Assembly: GCA_037447655.1 (NCBI GenBank)
Contig: JBBHKE010003219.1
Span: forward strand, 70,378-128,592
DNA from: Zygnema cylindricum
Taxonomy: Eukaryota; Streptophyta; Zygnematophyceae; Zygnematales; Zygnemataceae
Direction of reading: 5' to 3'
Length of the DNA stretch: 58,215 nt
Both the position numbers and the translations under genes were made by a program. Shown piece after piece: positions 44,222 to 57,900 of the stretch (the stretch's first letter is position 1; every line of letters begins with the position of its first letter). The notes beneath the pieces were generated by a model. It was given only the letters and a program-made list of their open reading frames with translations, searched no databases and had not been told where the DNA came from.

Positions 44222-47138
44222 ATGAACGGATCTCAGCTCCAGCGTTTTCCTCGAATAAAAATTCGAGAAGTTCGTGACGAATTTCTCAAATTCGAATTGA
44301 GAGATACCGATTGTAGTGTTGCAAATGTCCTTCGAAGAGTCATGATTGCAGAAGTGCCAACAATTGCAATCGATCTTGTAGAAATTGCGAGTAACTCTTC
44401 CGTTTTAAACGACGAATTTCTGTCACATAGATTAGGTCTTATTCCTTTAGTATCTGACGACGCTATGGGAATGAAGTTTTCTCGGGACTGTGACCAGTGT
44501 GACGGTGACGGAGCTTGTCCGTACTGTGCGGTGGATCCATGATCCATTCCTTCCATACATTCCATTCCATACTTGTCCCCTCTCTATCTCCTTGGTCCTG
44601 TCTTTATCCTTCCCTCCCTCTCTCTCCCTCCCTCCCTCCCTCCTCCCACCAACCTCCCGACCTCCCTCCCCCCTCGCACCTCCCTCTCCTTCCCTCCTCC
44701 CTCCTCCTCCTCCTCCTTTCCCTCCTCGCCTTCTGCATGCTGCTTAAGAGTTTGTATCTGCATATAGTGGGTTACAAATGCAAAAAAGTTGACCATGAGA
44801 ACCATGTATTGTCAAAATGTTGAAACTATTCCGTGATTCGCAGGATTTTATTTTTCTCTTTTCATTCCCTTTTATTTTGTTTCCTTTTTTTCATCTTCAA
44901 GACAATTTGTTTATTTGCAATTATTCTTTGTTCTTTTCTCATTCTTTTTTCTTCTTCTTCTTATGAATTGCCAAAATGTCAAAACAATTTATTGACTTGC
45001 AATTATTCGTTTGTTTCTTCTCATTCTTTTTCCCCCTTCATCTATGTCTTTTTCTTTTTTTTTCCCCTTCCTCCAGAGGGATTTTGGTTGCTAAGTTCAC
45101 CATGAGAAGCATGAATTGCCAAAATGTTGAAGCAATTTAGTCTCCTCTTGACTCTTTTTTTTATTCCTCTTCTTCTTTTTCTTCCAGTCAACTTATTGAC
45201 TTGCAATATCGCTCTGTTCTCTTCTCATTATTTTTGTCTCTTCTCTTTCTTTCAGAGGCATTTTGATTGCGGAAAAACATTGAGGATAGGAATTAAACGT
45301 TCGTTGACCATGAGAACCATGAGTCGCCAAAATGTTGAAACAAGATATTCTCTTATGATTTTTTTTCCCCTCTTTTCAGAGGCATTTTGATTGCGAAGTT
45401 GCGACGAGGACAGGAATTAAAACTGCGTGCAATTGCAAGGAAAGGCATTGGAAAAGATCACGCAAAATGGTCTCCAGCAGCAACTGTCACGTTTCAATAT
45501 GAACCGGAGATACATATTAACCACAGTCTGATGGAAACTCTGTCACTTGACGAGAAACGGGAGTGGGTCGAAAGTTGTCCGACAAAAGTTTTTGACATCG
45601 ATCCAAACACAAATCAAGTGAGTTTTTTTCTATTCTTGTTCGCTGTTTCGTTTCTTTTCTTGTCCATTTTACACGAGTCTGACTAAAGTGTTTTGTCCTC
45701 AAACAGTGGTTTACCTACATTCAAGATGTAATTGCACTCAATTTCTAAAGCTGTATTCACATAATGTGGAGAAATTAGTACAATTTTTACTAAAATGAAC
45801 TGGTTCCCCCCTTCCACTGAACCTGAAAACTCTTGTGTGGCTTCTTTCCCACTACTTGTAAGGCACTGATTGACAGCCTAATCAGATTTTTGAACCATAT
45901 TTTCTATGGTTTTTGTGTCGTGTTTTTTTTTACCATATCGTAAAGCTATTTGCTACAAGAATATATTCTGGCATTTTTATGTGACCCTGCAAAGCTTCTG
46001 TCTCAAGAAACTGTAGTTGCTCATGGGGTAATTACACGAGAGAAATTTTCCCTTATGTTGAATCGTACAGTTTTATGAGTAATCCTATGTACAATTTGTA
46101 AATTTATGTACAAACACGATTACTCCATTTTACGTTCCTTTTTTGTATTATTCACTCAAAAGTGATCGTCATATCCGTTATCACTGCTTTGGATGTATTT
46201 ATGTGTTAAACTTATTATAAGCACGAAGTCTAGAGATTATATATCTTTGTCACATCGCTGTTATTTGCAAGCCTAATTTCAGATTATCTGTTTTTATCAT
46301 TTTCCTGTCCAGGCTTTTCCGTGTCTTCTACAGTTTTTTGAAGATTGCTTTATGTCATCTTACTGTGACTGTTAAAAGTCGTCTGTCTGCAAAGTTGTAT
46401 TTATAGAACAAAATGTATGAACTGTGCGAAGTTTATCTCATTGCGTACGTACTTCAAGTACGTATTCTCCTGTACCAATTTTGGCACAGTAGATTGTGCT
46501 AATTGTTTCTGGTCATCATTCCACTGTTTTTATTTCTATTCCCTTCCCAATGCATCTTTCAACACGGACATCAGGTAGAAAGGCCCTTAAATCTGGAACA
46601 TTTGTGACATACCGTAGTGTCGCGGTATCGCATGTTTTTTCGTATGCCCCTCAATTTGAAGTGCGTACTGTACGTTCTAAGTCAATAGTTATTTGAATTA
46701 CTGTCGTATGAAATACGTACTGTATATGCTAAGTCAATAGCTGTTTGGAGTACATAGTTTGTAACGTGCTCGTACAGTGCGATAGTATTTTTGTTCTTTG
46801 AGGCTATGTTCTCTTTTTCTTTTTAAATGAAAATAACCTTAATTACCTTCATAAATTTGATGAATTTGTGGTGACAGGTGATCGTGGCTGACGCAGAATT
46901 ATACGCTTATGATGGAGAAGTGATAAGAAAAGCAGAACTGATGAAAAAACCCGGTCTCGTCGAAATTTTTGCGAAACAAGACAGTTTCATTTTCACCATA
47001 GAATCAACAGGTGCTTTGACGGCCGAGAAAATGCTCCTAAATGCTATAGAAGTGCTCAAGCAAAAAATCGATGGTGTACGGATGGCATTAGGGGAAGACA
47101 ACGGTGATGAGGATATGCCGTTTCCAATGCAGATGTGA
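44222..47138 (+). CDS. RPB3: RNA polymerase II subunit RPB3 (NRPB3); middle exon not found
   Basis: Three exons are recognisable: 44222-44530, 45380-45617 and 46878-47138. Exon 1 starts [16 protein letters not shown] and carries the alpha-like dimerisation region ([28 protein letters not shown]) and the four zinc-binding cysteines C90, C93, C99 and C102. Exon 2 reads [19 protein letters not shown] with [12 protein letters not shown], the hallmark of the family. Exon 3 holds the second half of the dimerisation domain ([25 protein letters not shown]) and ends at a stop after an acidic tail. RPB3 pairs with RPB11 to form the core on which Pol II assembles. Plant orthologues are about 320 residues; the visible exons give about 270. 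Joining exon 1 (phase 0) directly to exon 2 shifts the frame, so an exon of about 147-149 nt, which follows the zinc site in the family, is lost, diverged or missed. The gene may therefore be broken. Confidence 0.88.
44575..44740 (+). repeat. Long C/T-rich tract after RPB3 exon 1
   Basis: About 165 bp of CCCTCCCTCC and CTCCTCCTC repeats. It sits where the missing part of RPB3 would be expected and may have replaced it. Confidence 0.8.
44790..45379 (+). repeat. Tandem intron repeats carrying ghost RPB3 exon starts
   Basis: CCATGAGAACCATG with GCCAAAATGTTGAAACAA recurs near 44797, 45103 and 45308, with a shorter copy near 44965. CAGAGG(G/C)ATTTTG(G/A)TTGC, the start of RPB3 exon 2 plus its AG, occurs at 45074 and 45253 before the real one at 45378. 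The unit is 120-200 bp with C/T-rich spacers. Confidence 0.75.
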
Positions 47139-48921
47139 TGTAGCTCATTGACATATATATAGTTTCGCAACAATTTTACAGTTGTCAATTTTGCATGTAC
47201 ATTTTTGAACTGTAGTAGTTGTGACTCCTTCATATGCTTGTAGCTGCTTAAACAGCTCGAGGTTGTGGATAACTGCAGTTACTAGAGAGGAATTCATGTA
47301 TGCAGTAGAGCAAAATAGATTAGAGATTACAAGGCCTTAGATGGAGTTTTACAACTCGTTAATTGCACTCAAGGGGACCCTTGGGCTGTACTAGGGCAAA
47401 CGGCCACTCTCTTTCAATGCGGGAAGAAATAATAGTGCACCTCTTTCATGAAAATCTTCTTTGATACTTGACGCCATTGGCCTTAACTTGAGCATTCAGC
47501 GTGTATGAAACAAGTGCAAATGTGAAACTTTTGCGCACTATCAAGTGTCAATGAAAATGATTAAAGTCAGAGGAACTGCGATCTTGTAACCGTCTTTTTG
47601 ATATTGCTTTGTCATTTTTGACAACGCTCTCACTTAGCTTTGGTTCAGTTGTGTGAGGAAAATGTTCAAGTAACTTATTCAGATTAAATTGGATATAAGC
47701 CTGTGTAGGTGTTTAATACACACTATTTGCAGCGCGAAACGATATAGATTTTTCAGCTTTACTATCATTGAAGTGCAAATGCTGAATTTTGGTACACAAA
47801 CACAGCCAGACGCAATCTGTTATTTGAATACAAAAATGTTCGTTTAGGCAGAAGAAATCTAGATCTTCAATAACAAAAAAACAAAAAACTTATCTTACAT
47901 CAACAGTGGATATCACGTCAAAATGAAGGTAAAAATGAATCTGGAGAACAAACAGACGAATACAATGCATATCAGCACCAAATTATTTAATACAAAAATA
48001 GCATGAATATGACGAGGACCAAATATCAACCCCGAGGCACAACAAACAGTCAAACAGGTGCTGGAGAAATTACATCGAGAATATGAGTTACCAATGACCA
48101 GCGATTAGTGTTAAAAGACGGTGAAAGATATATATAAACAACATTTTGAACTTTTTTCAAAAGGCAAACAATTACATTAAACAGTACCCATATTAAGAAC
48201 ATTCTACTATCAACACCTTTTCAAGTCTCTAAGACCTGAAAGGATAATTTTTTCAAAAGTCATCACCAACAGTACACATTACCCATTTACCGAAAACCCT
48301 GATCTCACCAACACCTTTTCAAGTCTAAGACAGTTGACATGTAGTACAGTAGCCGTCGAGTATGTTGCCACCTTTAATGACCAAACAGCTATTGCCTGCC
48401 TGGATTAGACAGTATCCATGACCTAAAAAAGAGAAAGGGAAAACCACCAACTTTAATTCACCAACCTTCTTACCCTTATGGGCCTTTTTTTTGCCATTGA
48501 CTTCTTGGAACAAACGTTGGTTTTTCCCAAAACAGATACACCTCTTTGAAAGGAAAACCCTAAAAAAGTGTCTAGTTAATTTCAAACCAATGTCTAGTTC
48601 ATCCTCCGATTTAACTTTGATAATCTATGCTAACTAAAATGATCTAAACCGATTACAAATTGGGCAAAATTTCATAGTACAAATCTTTTTAAAAACGGCA
48701 CAATACGCTCCCAAAAGGGAGAATAATTTTTCCTCCTAAAATAATGAGTTTCTCTACCTTAAAAAACAATGTATATTTATCAAAACAGCTCCCTGAATAT
48801 AGCGCGGAAATGTTTAGAAACGATATACTGACGATGATGTAATAATTTTGACCAAAATAATAAAAACACTGTTCCAATATCTCAAATAACAAATGATTTA
48901 TGGGCAAATGAATCGAGTTTA
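47139..48921. other. Convergent spacer between RPB3 and PHT4
   Basis: Contains both 3' untranslated regions. No further gene, repeat array or transposon was recognised. Confidence 0.6.
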
Positions 48922-51900
48922 TTAATCAAAAACTCTCTTTCCAGTAGCAGCCACATTCCATACAACGGCTCCTACTAAGTAAAGTCCTACGGCCACTTTA
49001 AAAACTTCGTCCCAAGAACCTGACAAACGAAAAGCACACAAAAACAAAACCAAAAAAAAACAAAACATTAGACTGTCTGTACTTTTCTTTCAGCATTCAC
49101 CTCCATTTCTCCACAAGATACAAAAACAACGGAGACAAAAAAAAGAGATTTACTACCTACTTCCAGATACTGCACTGTGAACCATTATTAAGAGTAAAGA
49201 AAAATAAGAGCAGGAAAAAGTCAGTATTGACTTCAGATACTACACAGAAACAACAGAGATAAGACGAAAAACAAAAAAATCAGTATCTACTCCAGATGTT
49301 ACAAGAAGCAATTTCTCCTCTAGATACTACACACACTCCCAAATCGGCCTGAATGGGTTTGATTTCAATCCACTTCACATATTTACAACATTTACATGCA
49401 AATTACTAGTGTTGTGTATTGATGGATGTCCTATCGCAATAATTTCGATAACTGATATTATCGTTTATCGAGCAATAAAGCGGGGCCGATCTATCAAGCC
49501 GGGACAAAAAATTGTCATCATTGATATATTTGTATAAATGTAGTATTACTATACGCTGGCACTGTATACTATATAGGACTATATAGGATTATAGGGTTTT
49601 ACACTATGCAGTCTATAGTATTTCATGTCACGTATCACAATCTGCTCTGCACTCGGTAAATTGAAAGTACGGAACTCCAATCCGGATAGCCCAACACTTT
49701 TGTATAAAGGTCACACTCCATATGTAAGGGGTTACTTTCCAATGTAAGATACATTACATCTTTCATTCAATAGAAATCTACTTTACATCCAAAATAGTTT
49801 CCTTTTTTGCAATAACAAGACTATGGTGTAAAAATTAGTAAAAAAAACAATTTTAGGCTAAAAGACATTGTGGAAAAGACCGACGAAACCCTACAAAAAA
49901 CTTTACAAGTTAATTATCAAGATATTTTTTTATCAGCATATCGAGCCCAATATATCGGTAAAATATTGCAATATGATAGATTGAAACGATAAATCACATA
50001 TCTGTACATTAAAAAAAGGTACAAAATTTGATTATCGATAAGAGGCTACCGATACACAAAACTACAAATCATACATTGGCATACAAACACTCCAATTAAG
50101 AAAGAACCATTAAGCATCCCAGTCGTCCTCCCGTCTCAATTCAAACCTTTTTTCATCAGCTTCCATTAAAGAAGGCAAATTCATGAAGTTTTTCAAAAAA
50201 AGGATTAGAAAAGAAAAGAAAAGATGAGACAAAACATACCGTGTTGAAGGATTTGACCAGTCAAGTAGGTGCCAAGAACTCCAGCGAGAACCCCAGCAGT
50301 ATTGGAAATTCCTAAAAGCACACCCTACAAATCGGTAGATACAAACAAAAACCTCTTTTAATAAAGTTTTACTCAGAAAATTAGTAAACGATTGACGAGG
50401 AAAGCGATATAAAAATATGTTCCTTCATTTGCTGATTTCTTGAGTCAAAAAAAATTAAAGGCAGTCCTTACGCAAGATTTTATTTTCACCATTGTCCGAA
50501 TGCTACAGATAATTTTTTGGTTTTGTGGATCGATAAAAAAAAAGGACTGCTGAATCATTCCTATTTCAGACGTCATATACGTTCCTAGTGAATACTATTC
50601 GTCTTAGTAGTTGTGGCAAATATAGACTTCCCAGCAAGAGAATTTGCAATGTCTTCCTGTAAGATCAACGTCTACACCGTGTATAGCTACTGTTTATGCC
50701 ATTTAAGTCAAGTATCCCCTCTGCATCGCAATCATCAGATTACTAATCCGACAAGTGTGCGTGCAGAAAAAATGAGTTCAAAGTTTGGAAAAGACATTGA
50801 TGCTAATCACAATTTGCGATGTACATGTGTTCCAGATGCTCAACTTTACATTGAAGACTCTAGCCACTCTAAATCAATGAGGACAGAAATGCAATTCTAG
50901 GCGGAATTTGTGTACAAAAAACACTTAGTTCGAACTTGGTACATTTAGTACACAGTATAATCATACTCAAAGTTTGCCTACAAAAAATACTATTATTTTG
51001 TACTCGGTACATTCAGAACCCTTTTTGGTACAGGGTCGACAAACACAGCTCACACTGTATTGTTCTTCAAATCGCGGGCTATGCACAACACTAAACCACA
51101 AAAAAAACCAAAAGTTACAGTAAACCAGAAAAAAACCACAAGTTCTTACTTCTCATTTTTTCATTTTATCTGTCAACGGACACCGTCTTTATTTCACAAT
51201 CCGTAAGCTTTGTTCATTGCTCTAGGCACCATATAAATCATTGGTGATTGACTAATTCACGACATGCTTTATAGTCAAAAGAAAACAATTACGCAAAGAC
51301 AGACATGAAATCATTGGGAACGGAAATTTACCGAATATCTTGGACCAATGTCTTGGTGGTTCGAGTAGAGCCCTGATTGTGAAAAGGCGTCCATGCCCTG
51401 TTATCCCCAAAAAAGAAACAAACCCTCAAAGTAGATACTCAACATAATGAGATCGCAATTCCTTTGATAATTAGACCAGACAGCAGAATTATATATGTTT
51501 GGTATTTCATTTCAACTTTGTATCTTAATTCAGAGAATCCTCCATTACACTTTAAATTCGCAGAAAATCCATATTCACTGTTCGTTTTTTGTGAGTGTTT
51601 GTATGATGTCACATTGTGACCTTGTTAACCATAATCCGTTGTTGATAATATCAATTTCATTACCAGTTTCATAACATCAAGGATTTGATTAACACATTTA
51701 TACTTCATCATTCTGAATACCTTAATGGTTTATCTTTAAGGTCAGACAAAGGTCCAAACTCTGACCTTGTAAAAACCATTAGGTTTCTTTAACAATACTC
51801 GTTCCTTAATCAGTTTCGGCCCAATAACATTATGAACTTCATTATAAGATTTACTCCATATTACTGAATACCTTTTTTGTTCAAATAAGTCTCACCTGTG

Positions 51901-54900
51901 ACATTGCAAAAGCCATGATCCTTCATTAACAGTATCAATTTGGTTATCCATTATCAAATTTTATACCTTGCAGATCTGAATCATTTTTTCGTTTTTTTAA
52001 GTAAAATTAGTCTACAAGTGATGCTATCATGACTAATAGTTGTTGAAATATGTTGAGCTGGTAAATTTTTTAGCTTGTGAACCAAAGATGTCAAAAAGGA
52101 AAAACTAGACATGCAATATTATTGAATTTACTGGTTTGATCTTTTTTCGTTAAATGGCAACGTGACATTTGGTAATTCCCATAAACAAAAAGCAATTTTT
52201 TTATCCATTATATAATTTATACCTCGTAATTCGGAATCAATTTATGATTTACTGTTCTCTAAAAATAGATATAAGTCTCACCTGTGATGCCATCATGCAC
52301 AAAACTGCCATTGGTGGAGATGTGATGTTAGGTAATTGCCATAAACAAAAAGCTGGTCCTAAAAATCCAATAGTTTGCATGATCTGTGACGGAGAAGACA
52401 AAGAATATGATTATTGGACAAGATCATTAAAACAGAAAAAACGATCGAGTTTAATAGAAACATTATAAAATTGGATAATTCTTCATTTCTTGCACTGTGC
52501 AGTTATTTGTATCTATGTCAAATATTGGTATAAGCTGAAAAATAAATGGAGGGGGGAGGGGAGGGGAGGGGGGGGGAGGAGAGAGAGGAAGAGAGGAGAG
52601 GAGAGGAGAAAAAAAGCAGCGCAAAAATTTAACCTTTCGGACAAGAGTAATATCCGTCCCTCTTGAGATTAGAGTATCCGCAATCCATCCTCCCACATTA
52701 GCTGATATGGCCATTGTTAGCCATGGAAGGACGGAAAAGAAGCCTGATTGGGCCAAATTGAAATGCAAAACCTGCACGATGAAAAGAAAAATAAAAGTTA
52801 AAAACAGTCAAAAACTGCCACTTCGTATGGGACGTACTATTTTTAGGACCAGAACATATGATGTTTCAACAGACAGTAGACATCGACTGATTTTCGAGAG
52901 AAATGTTCGATTATAACCATACACCCTGGATCGTTTTTAGAGTTGGTTTTTTTTCGCCTCTGTACATAAAATAGTGTTAATAGCACTAATTTCTTTATTT
53001 TACGGCTAATTCTTCAAGCCGTCCATATTCGTCGACATCATTTGGAACTAATTATAAAGTATTAAGACTACCTTGAACAAATTATCTCTTTACTCTAATA
53101 GCGATTTAGGACTACACGGTGGATCACCATGAGCGTCAAGAAATAATAAGTATTGAGGACTGTTTTAGATTTATAATTCTATTTCCAGTACAAACGAGTT
53201 GGAAGATAGTGAACCACAAAAAAGATTAATTCAAGAAAAAAACAATTAGTATTAAAAAATGCTATCTTGTGTTTCACACTGTGCCTTCTACATGAGGTGA
53301 TACGAGTTAAATTTTAGCCCGTCCGTGCTATTGGTCCCTCTTAACAGTGAAAAAGTGTAGTAAGACATACACCCAGACTGCTTCAAAAGAATAAACCAAA
53401 CTCTCTCCAGCCCCAGTTCCGAAGAGGTTCCAGAAGATCGTATTCATCTCAGGGAGATAGAATATGGAAAGAGCAGAAACATTGACTGTCGAAATTTCTT
53501 TTAAGGGAAAAGCAAATGGAAAAAGTTTAAACAGGAGCTCACATCCCGATAGTAGCTTGGCATCCACGTAAGAAGAATAAAGGTTCCCCAATTGTGACAG
53601 AAATGGCAAATAATAATGGCCCATACAGGAGTTTTACTAAGTAAAAGACGCCATGGAATATTCTGCACTCTCTTTTCATCACTAACAGACAAACCACCTT
53701 CTGACCGAGCAAGTAATATTGTTTGTCTTTCTTCTGTAGAAAGGGTAGGGTCTTCATCTGGAGAATTGAATGCCTGCAAAAAATATACAGAAGTAATTTA
53801 ATTGGACAAACAAACTAATGTGAAGTGAAAGGTTCAAAGACGGCAGTTGAACACGAAGGCAAAAAGGCAATTGCACTGACGAAAACAGAACATATCGACT
53901 GGATAAGAAATATACAAAAAACCACAACAAACCTATGAGCTTTCTTGCCAGCTGTACTTACAATACTACAAGATAGTCTCACACACGTGCATGTTAATTT
54001 CTACACTGAGGTGCAGTCCACATTAACTAAATTTTTGGTTCAAACAAAATTTCGGTTTTGCCCAAATCACTAATAAACAGATCTAGTTCAGAAAAAGAAC
54101 GGTGTAGACTGCACAGCCCATCGCTATTAGAGTTAGTGAATCAAAAGCCTGAAAACTTATAAGAATCAAATCCACAAAATTTTGTTTTGAAACTTGGCAC
54201 ATTATGGACAAATATAACTTTACTACCACTGATAAATGATTTTGAGTAAAAAAAACACTCAATCGAATTAGAGTGATTAAGGCTAAGAGAGATGAGCAGT
54301 GAAGTTAAAGTAAACATTGTACCTTCTTTTGCCAAAAAAACATCCACACCGTTCCAAGTGAGCCGAAAGAATAGAAAACGGATGGCCATCCGAAGCTCTG
54401 AATAAGAAAAGGGGAGAAGGAAAGACCAATGACAGAACCAAGGTACATTCCACTGTAGACAAAAGCGAGGGAACGACTTCGTTCCGAAACAGGAACCCAC
54501 CGCGAGAGAAGATTGTTCATTGCAGGCATGGCCACACCCTGAATTTGCATATAAGAAAATACAGTTTCTGTAAACAATTTGATACACCATAGATTCATAT
54601 TGAGCTACATAATGAGCATCACCTGGTTTTGCAAAGTGAGTTGAACAGGAAAAACGCCAAATGGCACCAAAAAAATTGCAGAAGAACAAGTGGACCACAC
54701 CCGCCCCAAGTTTCTTCACATGTATATTTTATGTATTTTTTACAACAGGGCAAATTGTATGCTGAATTATTGAAAAGAAAGCATTTGAAAAATAAAATGC
54801 TCGGTCCACAGCAAGTCTTCACCATAATCAGAATCACCAGAAAAACAGAGACATAATATATGTATGCATGCTCAGCCTACATCCATCTTTACCTTAGGTA

Positions 54901-57900
54901 ACAAACTACCTCCCTTACAAGTTTAAATAAGTTGAAGAGCATAATCTTTGGCAGGCACGTGACTGGCTGGTTGTCTACCAGTTTAGAACCATCTCGACTG
55001 TGTACAGTGATAATTCTCCAACATATTCTACTAACATTCCCCAAGCAATTCACAGGATGCTACAAAAACCACATACTTAAGTAACAAATTTCATAACAAT
55101 CTGATAATCAAAAAGAAAGTCTACTTCAAGCTTACCTCCCCAACTTACATACATGCTCCAAAAAATTCATCAATCTAGAATGCTACACATATCAAAGACT
55201 TCATTAAAATAGTTCACAACCATCTGATAATGAAAAAGAAAGTTCGATATCAGGCTTACCTCCCCAACTCCCATACATGCCCGAGCAAAAAGAAGAGCCG
55301 GTAGGCCCAAATTGGCAGCAATTGGAGTGAAAAGAGTAGCCAGAGACCACCATATGACTCCAAAACCGAGCACCTGCTTCCCCCCAATGCTGTCTGCCCA
55401 GATGCCGCCTGCCACCTGGCACAGAGCCAACAGTCCACATCACCATCCAGTCTGAGAAAAGGATCAACAACGAAAATATCTAAGGCTTGCATAGGATTCC
55501 ACAGACACCTTTTTCCACGTCACCATTCAGTCTGAGAAGAGGATCAACCTCGAAAATATCTACGACTTCCATAGAATTGCCTAAACTGTTTTCTTCTCTG
55601 AAGCTCTACTGCTTCAAGCCAATAATACCATGGCTGCTCCTTGCACAACAACTCATGGCAGGGAGGACTTGACTTGACTTCACTTGAATTCGTGGCAAAT
55701 GCTAAAGAGAGCCAGACATTGATAAGAGGAAGAAAAGGGACCTACTCTGCACTTCCATTCGACAATTTTCATTTGACTACTGCATTTGACACCCATTTTC
55801 ATTTGACCATCTTCATTCAGCTATTTCTTTTTCACCATTATCATTGACCATTTTCATTTGACCATTTTCATTCCACCATTCTCATGCGACGCTTTCCATT
55901 CCACAATTTTCTTTTAACTATTTTCATTGGACGACATTCCTTTGACTATATTCACTCACACGGCTTGTGCAAGGTTTTACCTGAGTGAGAAGATAACCCC
56001 AAAAAAAGGAAGACTGGACCAAACCCACTGTTGCCGGTTGCCACTGATAGGCTTCCTGCATTGGGAGAATTGCAATACTCATATTCACCTGCATTTGCAA
56101 AAAAAAAAAAAAAATCCTTTGGCTTTTGGTTTCGCTTTAAATTTTGGTTTTGAGATTTTGGTTTTGGCTTTTGATTACGTGGGTTTTCTTCTTAAATCAT
56201 TATTTAAAAAACACTTCAATCCCTACCAACAGTCATATTCACCTGCAATTGCAAAAAAAGCCAGGAATGGTTTCAGATTTTCAGCTTAAACCCCTATTAG
56301 TTCAAGTCTATACACCCAGGAATGCTTGAGATTATGAGCTTAAAACCCCTTTAAAGTAAAGCCTTTCGTCCCTGTAAGTGCTCATATTAAACTGCAATTG
56401 CAAGAAAAACCACTTCAATCCCTATTAAATAGCGATTTCAATCCTTATTAATACTCATATTAACCTGCAATTGAAGAAAAATCCAGAAAATCCTTCAAAT
56501 TATAGCTTAAATCCCTACCTGCAAGTGCAAAATAATGTCTAAAAATATGCTTCAGCTTGTCAGCTTAAATCCCTATTAAAAATTAATTTAGTTCCTTCGG
56601 CTTATCAGCTAAAATCTCAAAAAGTAAGAACAAGAATTCTTACATGCACCTGCTATTGTAAAACAATATCTAAAATGCTCAAAATAACCAGCTTAAAAAA
56701 GACTTGCAATACTTATTGAAGGTCCACTATTGCAGTCTTATAGGGCCAAATTACACTCCTATTAAATAATCCTCCATCCTATTGTACACCAGATTATCAT
56801 CAGAGACTTTCAGGGCTAAATGACTAACAAGACAGAAAAGCCAAGACAAAATTGAATAAAGAATTCTCATTCTAAAATTCTTCTTCATCTTGTTGACAAA
56901 CCCATTTTAGATATAGCTTAAAAAAATTGAACTGAAACTCAAATTTTTTCATCCTGTTGAGATACTTTAACTGTTACTCGAACAAATTGAACTGAAACTC
57001 CAACAAAGTTTGAAGGCGTTAAATACCCAATAGATGAACATAAAAACTCTAATGCTTTGCAAGGAATAAAAGGAGCTCTAGTCATAAATCAACAAATTCA
57101 AGCCCCTAAAAAGACATAAAAAACCCTGAAAATGACATAAAAAACTCTAAAAATTACAATATAAAACACACGTGCCCAAGATTGGAAACAACCCAACAAC
57201 ATTTATGTTCTAGAAATTGCAGATTGCACATATAAAAAATATGTTGAGACAGTTGTCTTCCTGTCTTTGTTCGTTTGTTTGTTTGTTTGTTCATTTGTTT
57301 TATAACTAAAGTCAACAATAATTAAGGTAAAATGAAGGACTTTTACATAAGAAGAAAAGCTGAAAAAAAAGTGAAAAGAGGTTGAAAAAAGCTGCAAAAA
57401 GATGAAACACAAAACAGACACGACCATTGTTTTAACTTACTCTATCCATGTTGCAAAGGAGGAAAGCAAAAAAGCACAATCCCACTATTGTCCATCTCTT
57501 TTGCCATTGTCCAGATTTAGGAACAATGACTTCTCCCTCTCGCTGCCCTTCACCATTCTGATTTTCCACAACAACCGTTTCCGTTGTTTTCCCATTTCCT
57601 TCACTAAATTTTTCTATACTCCCATTCTTTATCCCTCCATCTTCTGAAGTTGAAATAAGAACCGGACGAGGAAGCTCAGCAGCCAATCCTTCTGCCTCCT
57701 CTCCTCCTCCTCTCTCTTGGCTTCTACATCGGAATACCAAACTGTTTCTGGACCATTTTTCTTCCGAAAAATTATGAAAATCTGAAAGGGGCAGAACAAT
57801 TCTCTGGTTCCATGATGAGATGCGTCCTCTTTGCCTTTGCCAGCTGTCTCCTTTAAATACTGTGGCAGATACTACAATTTGGTTCCGTTCGTAACTATTT

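Noticed and set aside
53501-53779. Separate short transporter gene in overlapping frames
   Set aside because: This is PHT4 exon 5; frame and splice sites join it to the full transporter.
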